Shown one piece after another: positions 19,245-26,952 of a stretch of 64,000 bases of DNA. The DNA lies in the NCBI GenBank assembly GCA_044226365.1, contig JBGAHE010000014.1, positions 24,933 through 88,932 on the forward strand, in the 5' to 3' direction. The stretch is from JALHNI01 sp044226365 (GTDB lineage: Bacteria; Acidobacteriota; Terriglobia; Bryobacterales; Bryobacteraceae). A program made the translations under genes and the position numbers. Position 1 is the stretch's first letter; each line of letters starts with the position of its first letter. The notes under the pieces were generated by a model. That model made no database searches. It was not told the origin of the DNA and was given only the letters and a program-made list of their open reading frames with translations.

Positions 19245-20479
19245 CTTACTCGCGCGTCCGATGGCTGATTGTCGCCCTGCTGGCCGCCGCCACCACCATT
19301 AACTACATTGACCGGCAAACCCTGTCGATCCTCAGCCCTCAGTTACGCGCTGAGTTACATCTCACCGAGCATGACTACGCCAACATCGTCACCGCGTTCC
19401 TGATCCCTTACACCATCATGTACGCCGTCGGCGGACGCCTCATGGACTTACTCGGCGTCCGCCTCGGCCTCACCCTCAGTCTTGCCTGGTGGTCCCTCGC
19501 CACCATGCTCACCGGCTTCGCCCGTGGCGCGGTCTCACTCGGGCTGTTCCGCGCCCTTCTCGGCATTGGCGAACCCTGCGTTTATCCCGCTGGTGTCAAA
19601 GTCTGCGGCGAGTGGTTCCCGCCGACCCTGCGTGGGGTCGCCACCGGTATCTTCTCTTCCGGCAGCGCCCTCGGCGCCATCCTCGCCCCGCCGGTCGTGG
19701 CCTGGCTCACGCTGCAGTTCGGCTGGCGTTACGCTTTCATCGTGCCGGGCGCGCTCGGGCTCGTCTGGCTGCCCCTGTGGTGGTGGCTCTATCGACCTCT
19801 CTCCGAGCATCCCGCCGTCACCCCCGCGGAACGTCTCCAGATCCTGCAAGCCGAGCCGCCCCCCGCCCCCGTCAACTGGCGCGAACTCGCCACCAACCCC
19901 ACCGTTTGGGGACTTTGCTTGCCTCGTCTCTTCAGTGACCCCGTCTGGTACTTCTACTTATTCTGGTTACCCGGCTACTTACAAACCGAACGCGGACTTA
20001 GCCTCAAAGAGGTTGGCCTCTACGGCTGGATTCCCTTTCTCTTCGCCGACCTCGGTAACATCGGTGGCGGCGCCATCTCTGACGCGCTCATTCGCCGCGG
20101 CCTCGCCCCCACTCGCGCCCGCATTTACACACTGCTCGGTGTCGGTTGCCTCGCCCCTCTCGGTGCCCTCGCCGGTCTCGCTCCCTCCGTCGTCACCGTC
20201 ATCGCGATCACTTGCCTGGTCGCCTTCCTCACGCAATGCTGGTCCACCAACACCGCCGCCCTCGCCTCGGACATTCTCCCCCATCGCCTCACGGGAACCG
20301 TCTTTGGCCTGATGGGCATGTGCGGCAGCCTGGCCGGTGCCTTTTTCGCCCAGATCCTCGCCATCGTCATCGGCGAGTTCGGCTATAGCGCCGCCTTCGC
20401 CCTCGCCGCTGTCTTGCATCCCTGCGCCGCTGCCATTCTCTATTTCTCGCTCCGAAAAGTACCCGCCAAATCCCTATGA
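19241..20479 (+). CDS. MFS transporter, anion:cation symporter (hexuronate/ExuT-like)
   Basis: 412 residues with about 12 hydrophobic segments. TINYIDRQTLSIL at the first helix and a GxLMDLLGVRLGL loop 2-3 region are typical of the ACS family (ExuT/GudP), which imports hexuronates, aldarates and similar acids with protons. Its position between oxidoreductases and a sugar-phosphate isomerase-like gene fits import of an acidic sugar released in the periplasm. Starts within the preceding stop (ATGA) and ends overlapping gmhA. A second ACS-type transporter lies at 37773. Confidence 0.88.
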   Translation: MTYSRVRWLIVALLAAATTINYIDRQTLSILSPQLRAELHLTEHDYANIVTAFLIPYTIMYAVGGRLMDLLGVRLGLTLSLAWWSLATMLTGFARGAVSLGLFRALLGIGEPCVYPAGVKVCGEWFPPTLRGVATGIFSSGSALGAILAPPVVAWLTLQFGWRYAFIVPGALGLVWLPLWWWLYRPLSEHPAVTPAERLQILQAEPPPAPVNWRELATNPTVWGLCLPRLFSDPVWYFYLFWLPGYLQTERGLSLKEVGLYGWIPFLFADLGNIGGGAISDALIRRGLAPTRARIYTLLGVGCLAPLGALAGLAPSVVTVIAITCLVAFLTQCWSTNTAALASDILPHRLTGTVFGLMGMCGSLAGAFFAQILAIVIGEFGYSAAFALAAVLHPCAAAILYFSLRKVPAKSL

Positions 20480-21042
20480 CTCCTTACCGCCAAACTCTCC
20501 AGGATGCCCGCGACCTCTTCGCCGCCCTGGACGCCCTGGAACCCCAGCTCAACGCCGCCGCGCAAACCTGCCTCACCGCCCTCCGTCACGGCCATAAGTT
20601 ACTCGTCTGCGGCAACGGCGGCAGCGCCTGCGAAGCCCAACACTTAGTTGGCGAGTTAGTCGGCCGCTATAAGAAGAACCGCCGCGCCCTGCCGGCCATT
20701 GCTCTCACCGCCGACGGCGCCACCCTCAGCTGCATCGGCAACGACTATCGCTTCGAAGAAGTCTTCTCCCGCCAACTCGAAGCGCTCGGCCAACCCGGTG
20801 ATGTCCTCATCGTCTTCAGCAGCAGCGGACAATCACCCAATATCGTCGAAGCCCTCAAGACGGCCAGGCAACAGGGACTACCCTCCGTCGCCTTCCTCGG
20901 TAAAGATGGCGGCCCCGCCCTCCCGCTTGCCGACCATGTCTGCCTGGTGCCCCACCCCGCCACCGCGCGCGTCCAGGAAGCGCACCAGTTCCTCCTGCAC
21001 ACCCTGATGGACGCCATCGAAGCCGGCCTCGGTCTCGGGTGA
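20476..21042 (+). CDS. gmhA: SIS-domain phosphoheptose isomerase (GmhA/DiaA type)
   Basis: 188 residues covering one complete SIS domain: CGNGGSACEAQHLVGELVGRY near residues 46-66 and the phosphate-binding SSSGQSPN. The late ARVQEAHQFLLH carries the histidine and glutamate that GmhA uses to isomerise sedoheptulose 7-phosphate for ADP- or GDP-heptose synthesis. Length and motifs match GmhA closely. Context inside a catabolic operon is unusual for an LPS-core enzyme, so it may act on another ketose/aldose phosphate here, or the heptose may serve a glycan. DiaA-type proteins share the fold but lack this full active site. Confidence 0.82.
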   Translation: MTPYRQTLQDARDLFAALDALEPQLNAAAQTCLTALRHGHKLLVCGNGGSACEAQHLVGELVGRYKKNRRALPAIALTADGATLSCIGNDYRFEEVFSRQLEALGQPGDVLIVFSSSGQSPNIVEALKTARQQGLPSVAFLGKDGGPALPLADHVCLVPHPATARVQEAHQFLLHTLMDAIEAGLGLG

Positions 21043-21054
21043 TAGCATTCGGCT

Positions 21055-22491
21055 ATGCCCCTCTCCCGCCGCCGCTTCGTGGCTGCCGGCGCCGCCGCGC
21101 CGTTTGATACTGCGCGCCCCAACATTCTCTTCCTCATGCCGGACCAGCATCGCTATCACGCCGTGCGCTGCCTCGGCAATCCGGACGTCCACACGCCCCA
21201 CCTCGACCAGCTCGCCGCCGAAGGCATGATTCTGGATCACGTCTTCGCCAACACGCCCGTCTGCTGTCCCGCCCGCTCCGTCCTACTCACCGGCCAGTAC
21301 TGCCACCGCAACGGCATGATCGCCAATGACCTTCGCCTCCGCGAAGGCTCCGTCAGCTTCGCTCAAACCCTCAAGGACGCCGGCTACCGCACCGGCTTCG
21401 TCGGCAAGTGGCATCTCGATGGCGGCCCCCGCGAACCCGGCTTCGTCCCGCCCGGTCCGCGCCGCCACGGCTACGAGTTCTGGGCCGCCCACCAATGTAG
21501 CCACCGCCACTTCGACAACCATTACTTCCGCGACACCAACCAACCCACCAAGCTCGGTAAGTTCGAAGCCGAAGGCTGGGCCGACTTAGGCCTCGAGTTT
21601 CTCGAGCAATCCCGTACCGACCAGCGCCCCTTCTACCTCACCATCCAATGGGGCCCGCCTCACGATCCGTACAAAGCCCCCGCCACTTACACCCAACGTT
21701 ACGACCCCGCCAAGCTCACCATGCGCGTCAATTACTCCGCGCCCGCCAACCAACCCAAGCCCCAGGACATCGCCGAGTACTACGGCATGGTCACCGCCCT
21801 CGATGACCAAGTCGGCCGACTCATGGCCAAGCTCGATGAACTCGGCCTCCGCGAGAACACCATCGTCCTCTACTCGAGTGACCACGGCGACATGCTCGGC
21901 TCCCAAGGTGAGCGCCTCAAACGCAAGCCATGGGAGGAGTCCATCCGCGTCCCCGGCATCCTCCGCTGGCCCGGCCGCGTTAAACCCGGCACCCGCAGCG
22001 ATGTCTTCTTCACCCACGTCGACTTCGCCCCCACCCTCCTTGGCCTCGCCGGCCTCAAGCCCCCGCCCGCCATGCAGGGCCGCGACCTCTCCGGCCCGCT
22101 CGCCTTGGGCAAAGGCCGCGGACCGGACTCGGCCTTCTTCCAGATCTTCGGACCCTATGCCGGCGATGGCACCGCCGCCGGTTGGCGCGGCGTCCGGACC
22201 GCCACCCACATGTACGCCCGCTACCAGGACCGGCCCTGGGTCCTCTACGACCTGCAGAAAGACCCCCACCAACTCCACAACCTCGTCGGCGACCCCGCCT
22301 CCTCTGCTCTCCAAGCCAAGCTCGATCGCCGTCTCGCCCGCTGGATGCGCGACACCGGCGACTCCTGGACCTACAACTGGACCCACCCCGTGGAAGACGC
22401 CGGGCGCCTCTACAAACACCGCACCTTCTACACCATCGCCGAGTACCTCGCCTGGGCTCGTCAGCACCCCGAACTCGATTCTCCCGGGTGA
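21055..22491 (+). CDS. Formylglycine-dependent sulfatase
   Basis: 478 residues. The N-terminus PLSRRRFVAAGAAA is a twin-arginine-like leader, then RPNILFLMPDQHRY with the first metal ligands. VCCPARSVLLTGQY contains C-x-P-A-R, with Cys70 the residue converted to formylglycine by the anaerobic or FGE maturation system. Later YSSDHGDMLGSQG supplies further metal ligands. A family S1 arylsulfatase-type enzyme removing sulfate esters from a carbohydrate is expected. No sulfatase-modifying enzyme is in the window. Twelve bases after gmhA and fourteen before the next gene, so the same operon. Confidence 0.9.
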   Translation: MPLSRRRFVAAGAAAPFDTARPNILFLMPDQHRYHAVRCLGNPDVHTPHLDQLAAEGMILDHVFANTPVCCPARSVLLTGQYCHRNGMIANDLRLREGSVSFAQTLKDAGYRTGFVGKWHLDGGPREPGFVPPGPRRHGYEFWAAHQCSHRHFDNHYFRDTNQPTKLGKFEAEGWADLGLEFLEQSRTDQRPFYLTIQWGPPHDPYKAPATYTQRYDPAKLTMRVNYSAPANQPKPQDIAEYYGMVTALDDQVGRLMAKLDELGLRENTIVLYSSDHGDMLGSQGERLKRKPWEESIRVPGILRWPGRVKPGTRSDVFFTHVDFAPTLLGLAGLKPPPAMQGRDLSGPLALGKGRGPDSAFFQIFGPYAGDGTAAGWRGVRTATHMYARYQDRPWVLYDLQKDPHQLHNLVGDPASSALQAKLDRRLARWMRDTGDSWTYNWTHPVEDAGRLYKHRTFYTIAEYLAWARQHPELDSPG

Positions 22492-22504
22492 TAAAATCGG
22501 GGCG

Positions 22505-23332
22505 ATGCCCTCCCGTCGCTCGCTCCTCCAGTCTGCTTTGGCTACGCCCCTCGCGCTGGCGGCCGCCCCGGCCGACACTCCCCGCGGCGTCCCCGAATTG
22601 AAGCTGGGCATCGCCAGCTATTCCTTCCGCGAGTTCCAGCGCGGCGCCATGATTCGCGGTGTCAAGCAACTCGGCGTCCGGTATCTCAGCGTCAAAGAGA
22701 TGCACCTGCCCTTCAAGAGCACCTCCGAAGAGCGCGAGAAAGCCAGCCAGCAGTTCAAAGCGGCTGGCCTCGAAGTCACCAGCGGCGGCGTCATTTATCT
22801 CTTGAAGGAAGACGAAGCCGACATTCGCTTCCATTTCCAGTACGCCAAAGAAGCGGGCATGCCGATGATCATCATCGGCCCTTCGCTCAAAACTCTGCCC
22901 ATCATCGAGCGCTTCGTGAAGGAGTACAACATCAAGGCCGCCATTCACAATCACGGCCCCGAAGATAAACATTTCCCCAGTTGCCGCGACGCTCTCCAAG
23001 CCATCAAGAACATGGATCCCCGCCTCGGCGTCTGCATCGACATCGGCCACGAAGTCCGCACCGGCCACGACCTCGTCGAGTCCGTTGCCCTCTCCGGCTC
23101 CCGCCTCCTCGACTTCCACATCAAGGACCTCAAAGTCGCCACCGACCGCAACAGCCAATGCGCCGTCGGTGATGGCATCCTCCCCATCGCCGGCATGCTC
23201 CGTCAGATGAAGAAAATGAACTACCAGGGCAACGTCATGCTCGAATACGAGATCAACGCCGATGAGCCGCTGCCCGGCATGCACAAGTCGCTCGCCTTTC
23301 TTCGAGGAGTCCTCGCGGGATTGAACGCATGA
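22505..23332 (+). CDS. Sugar phosphate isomerase/epimerase-like TIM barrel (AP endonuclease family 2), exported
   Basis: 275 residues from ATG 22505; the frame is open further upstream but that part overlaps the sulfatase and has no family similarity. Leader PSRRSLLQSALATPLALAAAPA resembles a twin-arginine signal. The barrel shows LGIASYSFREF, HNHG, CIDIGHEVRTG, DFHIKD and LEYEIN, the metal-ligand segments of xylose isomerase-like TIM barrels. Export is unusual for isomerases but common for acidobacterial and planctomycetal copies next to DUF1553/DUF1501 genes. Overlaps the next gene by four bases. Confidence 0.85.
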   Translation: MPSRRSLLQSALATPLALAAAPADTPRGVPELKLGIASYSFREFQRGAMIRGVKQLGVRYLSVKEMHLPFKSTSEEREKASQQFKAAGLEVTSGGVIYLLKEDEADIRFHFQYAKEAGMPMIIIGPSLKTLPIIERFVKEYNIKAAIHNHGPEDKHFPSCRDALQAIKNMDPRLGVCIDIGHEVRTGHDLVESVALSGSRLLDFHIKDLKVATDRNSQCAVGDGILPIAGMLRQMKKMNYQGNVMLEYEINADEPLPGMHKSLAFLRGVLAGLNA

Positions 23333-25560
23333 TTGCTGCTCTGCTCCTGCTGACTTCCGTTGCTCAGGACGACGTCGCCGCCGCTGCCGCCCGCGTCATT
23401 CAGAAGAATTGCACCGGCTGCCACGGCCAGTCCGCCATGTCCGGCCTCGACCTTCGCAGCCGTGACGCCGCGATGAAAGGCGGTCGCCGTGGTGCGGCGC
23501 TCGTACCCGGTCAAAGCACTCAAAGCCTTCTCTATGGCGTCATCTCCGGCGCGCAGAAGCCGCTCATGCCGCCCTCCGGCAACCTCAGTGCCGAGGACGT
23601 CACCGCCGTCAAACGCTGGATCGATGCCGGCGCCCCGGATCTCGCGCTCGCCAAACAACCGGCCCCCAAGTACTGGGCCTTCGTTCCGCCTGTCCATAAG
23701 AACTACGGTGGCAACGCCATTGATGTCTTCTTCACCTCGAAGAAGCCTGCCGACAAACGCACCCTCGTGCGTCGCGCCTATCTCGACTTACTCGGCCTGC
23801 CTCCCACCCCTGATCAAGTCGAACGCTTCGTCAACGACACCCGCGCCGACGCCTGGCCCAAGCTCATCGACGAGTTACTCGCCTCGCCTCACTACGGCGA
23901 ACGCTGGGCTCGCCACTGGCTGGACTTAGTCCGGTACGCGGATTCCGCCGGCTACGAGTTTGACCGCGACCGTCCCACCGCCTGGCGCTTCCGCGACTAC
24001 GTCGTCAGATCCTTGAACGACGACAAGCCGTACACCCAATTCATTCGTGAACAACTCGCCGGCGACGAGTTCCCTCAGCCCACCGCCGACCAGTTGATCG
24101 CCACCGGCTATTTGCGCCACGGCGTCGAAGCCAATATCCGCACGGAACAAACTCGCCTGGATGAGCTCGACGATCTCATCTCCACCACCAGCGGCGCCTT
24201 CCTCGGTCTCACTGTCGGCTGTGCCCGCTGCCACGACCATAAATTCGACCCCATCCCGCAGAAGGACTACCTGCAACTGCAGGCCGTCTTCTACAACACC
24301 GAATACGCCAACCACCCGCTCGCCGACGCGGAGACCATTGCGAAGAACGTTGCCGAAAACAAGCGGCTCGACGAAATCCAGAAGCCGCTCAAGCAAGCTG
24401 TCCTCGACTTTCTTAAGCCCACGCGCGACCGCCTTACGGAAGAGAAACGACGCAATCTTCCGGAGTACATGCAACTCGCCCTGCGCACGCCGCCCGAGCA
24501 ACGTACCGAGGGCCAGGTCCTCAGTGCCAAGCAGGTCGAAGTCACCTTGAAGATCTCCGACGAGGACGTCCTCAAGCAGCTCTCGCCCGCCGAAAAAGCG
24601 AAGCACAAAGAGTTGGTCGCGGCCGTCGAAGCCATTGATAAGCAGCGACCGCCGGATTACGCCGCGGCCCTCGGCATCAAGAACGGCAAAAAGTATTCGC
24701 CGAATTATCAGCCCGGCGTCATCGGCGCCGCCGCGCTCCAGCCGGTCGCTTTCGAGAAAACGAATCTCCGCTCCACGCTCGCCGCTTGGATCGCCTCTCC
24801 GGAGAACCCGCTCACCGCGCGCGTCTTCGTCAATCGCATCTTCCTCCAGCACTTCGGCGAAGCCTTCGTCGACACGCCGAGTAACTTCGGCAAGAGTGGC
24901 AGCGGCGTCAGAAAACAGGAGTTACTCGATTGGCTTGCCACTGAGTTCATGCAAAACGGCTGGAGCCTCAAGAACCTTCACCGCACCATCATGACTTCGC
25001 GCTACTACCAGAGCGAGTTGCGCCCCCGTCGCCTCGAAGCCGAAATCGTCCGCGACTCAATCCTCGCCACCGCCGGCACGCTCGATCCTACGCTGGGCGG
25101 CCCCGGCATGTACCCCTACATTGATCCCGCCCTCTGGCAAGGTAGCTCCGGTCGTAAGTGGCCCGGCAAGTCCGATAGCGATCCTTCCACTTGGCGCCGC
25201 GGCATCTACGTCTTCACCAAGCGCACCATCCCGGTGCCCATGCTCGACGTCTACGACAAGCCCGACACCGTCGCCTCCTGCTCTCGCCGCAATCGCTCCA
25301 CCACCTCCATCCAGGCCCTCATCATGATGAATGGCTCATTCATGGACGTCCAGTCCCGTAAGTTCGCCGAACGGCTCGAACGCGAAGCCGGTTCGGACCC
25401 GGCCGCACAAGTCAGGCGCGCCTTTCAACTCGCGCTCGGTCGCAACCCTTCGCCCAAGGAAGCCGACACCGCTCTCAGCTTCATGCGCAACAACCCCACC
25501 GGCTTGGTGGATTTCTGCCAAACCGTCTTCAATCTGAACGAATTCGCTTACATCCCCTAA
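23329..25560 (+). CDS. Cytochrome c-type DUF1549/DUF1553 protein (PSD1 family), copy 1
   Basis: 743 residues. Signal peptide to about residue 13, heme motif CTGCH at residues 28-32, and MPPSG near residue 80 that may give the Met ligand: a planctomycete-type cytochrome c domain. DUF1549 (about residues 135-330, RRAYLDLLGLPPTPDQVERF, YGERWARHWLDLVRYADS) and DUF1553 (about 470-730, LTARVFVNRIFLQHFGEAFVDTPSNFG) follow. The biochemical role of this family is unestablished; it nearly always pairs with DUF1501, as here (25564, three bases after the stop). A periplasmic electron-transfer step during sugar degradation is inference from context. Confidence 0.9.
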   Translation: MIAALLLLTSVAQDDVAAAAARVIQKNCTGCHGQSAMSGLDLRSRDAAMKGGRRGAALVPGQSTQSLLYGVISGAQKPLMPPSGNLSAEDVTAVKRWIDAGAPDLALAKQPAPKYWAFVPPVHKNYGGNAIDVFFTSKKPADKRTLVRRAYLDLLGLPPTPDQVERFVNDTRADAWPKLIDELLASPHYGERWARHWLDLVRYADSAGYEFDRDRPTAWRFRDYVVRSLNDDKPYTQFIREQLAGDEFPQPTADQLIATGYLRHGVEANIRTEQTRLDELDDLISTTSGAFLGLTVGCARCHDHKFDPIPQKDYLQLQAVFYNTEYANHPLADAETIAKNVAENKRLDEIQKPLKQAVLDFLKPTRDRLTEEKRRNLPEYMQLALRTPPEQRTEGQVLSAKQVEVTLKISDEDVLKQLSPAEKAKHKELVAAVEAIDKQRPPDYAAALGIKNGKKYSPNYQPGVIGAAALQPVAFEKTNLRSTLAAWIASPENPLTARVFVNRIFLQHFGEAFVDTPSNFGKSGSGVRKQELLDWLATEFMQNGWSLKNLHRTIMTSRYYQSELRPRRLEAEIVRDSILATAGTLDPTLGGPGMYPYIDPALWQGSSGRKWPGKSDSDPSTWRRGIYVFTKRTIPVPMLDVYDKPDTVASCSRRNRSTTSIQALIMMNGSFMDVQSRKFAERLEREAGSDPAAQVRRAFQLALGRNPSPKEADTALSFMRNNPTGLVDFCQTVFNLNEFAYIP

Positions 25561-25563
25561 CCT

Positions 25564-26952
25564 ATGGCACGTTACTGGTCTCGTCGGGAACTCTTTCAAC
25601 GCTGCGGCGGCGGCATCGGTTCGCTGGCGCTGGCCAACTTACTCCAGGCGGAGAATAACCCGCTCGCGCTCCGTCAGCCGCACTTCCCCGCCAAGATCAA
25701 AAGCATCATCTCGATCTTTTGCTATGGCGGCGTCAGCCACATCGACACCTTTGACCCCAAGCCCCTGCTCCAGCAGCGTCAAGGCGAAGCGCTCCCCGAT
25801 AAAGACCTCAAGCCTTCGCAAGGCACTCCCGGCGCCATCATGGGCTCGCCGTGGACCTTCAAAAAGTACGGGCAAAGCGGCATGGACGTCTCCACGCTCT
25901 TCCCCCACGTCGCCCAGCACGTCGATAGCCTCGCCTTCATCCGTTCGATGTACACCACCTCGAACGATCACGCCCCCGCCCTGTTCCAGATGAACACCGG
26001 CTCCATCTTACTCGGCCACCCCTCCATGGGCTCCTGGCTCACTTACGGCTTAGGCACCGAAAATCAGAACCTGCCCGCCTTCATCGTCTTCACGGACCAT
26101 CGCGGTGGCCCCATCGGCGGCGCCCCCAATTGGAACAACGGCTACATGCCCGCCGCTTACCAGGGCACCCAGTTCCGCTCCACCGGCGACCCCATCGTCG
26201 ACCTCAAGCCCCGCGGCGACACTTCGCGCGAGCGTCAGCGCCGCTGGCTCGACTTACTCGGCAAACTCAATCAGGAACACCTCTCGCACTATCCCGAAGA
26301 GAACGAGCTTTCCGCCCGTATCAACACTTACGAACTCGCCTATCGCATGCAGGTCAGCGCCCCCGAAGCTGTCGACCTAGGCAGTGAGTCGGCGGCCACC
26401 CGTAAACTCTACGGCGTCGACGGACATCCCACGCAATACTTCGGTCGCCAGTGCCTCATGGCCCGCCGCCTGGTCGAACGCGGCGTTCGCTTCGTCCAAC
26501 TCTATTCCGGTGGCGGCAACTTCCAGGAAAGCTGGGACGCGCACTGGGACATCAAGGCCAATCACGAAATGCACTGCGGCGAGACCGACCTCCCCATCGC
26601 CGGCCTGATCACCGACCTCAAATCGCGCGGCCTCTGGGACTCCACCCTCGTCATCTGGCACGGTGAGTTCGGCCGCCTGCCAATCTCCCAGCGCCTCGAC
26701 GGGCGCGACCACAACCCCTACGGTTTCACCCTTTGGCTCGGCGGTGGTGGCATCAAAGGTGGCACCACCGTCGGCGCCACCGATGAGTTCGGCCTCCGTG
26801 CCGTGGAGAATCGCAAGTCCATCAACGACCTGCACGCCACCATCCTCCACCTCTCCGGACTGGATCACACCAAGCTCACTTACTACTACAACGGCCGCAA
26901 CATGCGACTCACCGACGTTTCCGGCGAAGTCATCCGGGAGATTCTCGCTTAG
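25564..26952 (+). CDS. DUF1501 protein (exported, alkaline phosphatase/sulfatase-like fold), copy 1
   Basis: 462 residues. Leader ARYWSRRELFQRCGGGIGSLALANLL has a twin-arginine-like SRRELF. Family blocks are FCYGGVSHIDTFDPKP, DHAPALFQMNTGSILLGHPSMGSWLTYGLG, LVIWHGEFGRLP and GRDHNPYGFTLWLGGGGIKGG; the histidine and aspartate content suggests a metal-dependent hydrolase-like fold, but no reaction is established. Partner of the cytochrome-type gene just upstream. Its end overlaps the end of hrpB on the other strand by four bases, so it closes the sugar operon. Confidence 0.9.
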   Translation: MARYWSRRELFQRCGGGIGSLALANLLQAENNPLALRQPHFPAKIKSIISIFCYGGVSHIDTFDPKPLLQQRQGEALPDKDLKPSQGTPGAIMGSPWTFKKYGQSGMDVSTLFPHVAQHVDSLAFIRSMYTTSNDHAPALFQMNTGSILLGHPSMGSWLTYGLGTENQNLPAFIVFTDHRGGPIGGAPNWNNGYMPAAYQGTQFRSTGDPIVDLKPRGDTSRERQRRWLDLLGKLNQEHLSHYPEENELSARINTYELAYRMQVSAPEAVDLGSESAATRKLYGVDGHPTQYFGRQCLMARRLVERGVRFVQLYSGGGNFQESWDAHWDIKANHEMHCGETDLPIAGLITDLKSRGLWDSTLVIWHGEFGRLPISQRLDGRDHNPYGFTLWLGGGGIKGGTTVGATDEFGLRAVENRKSINDLHATILHLSGLDHTKLTYYYNGRNMRLTDVSGEVIREILA

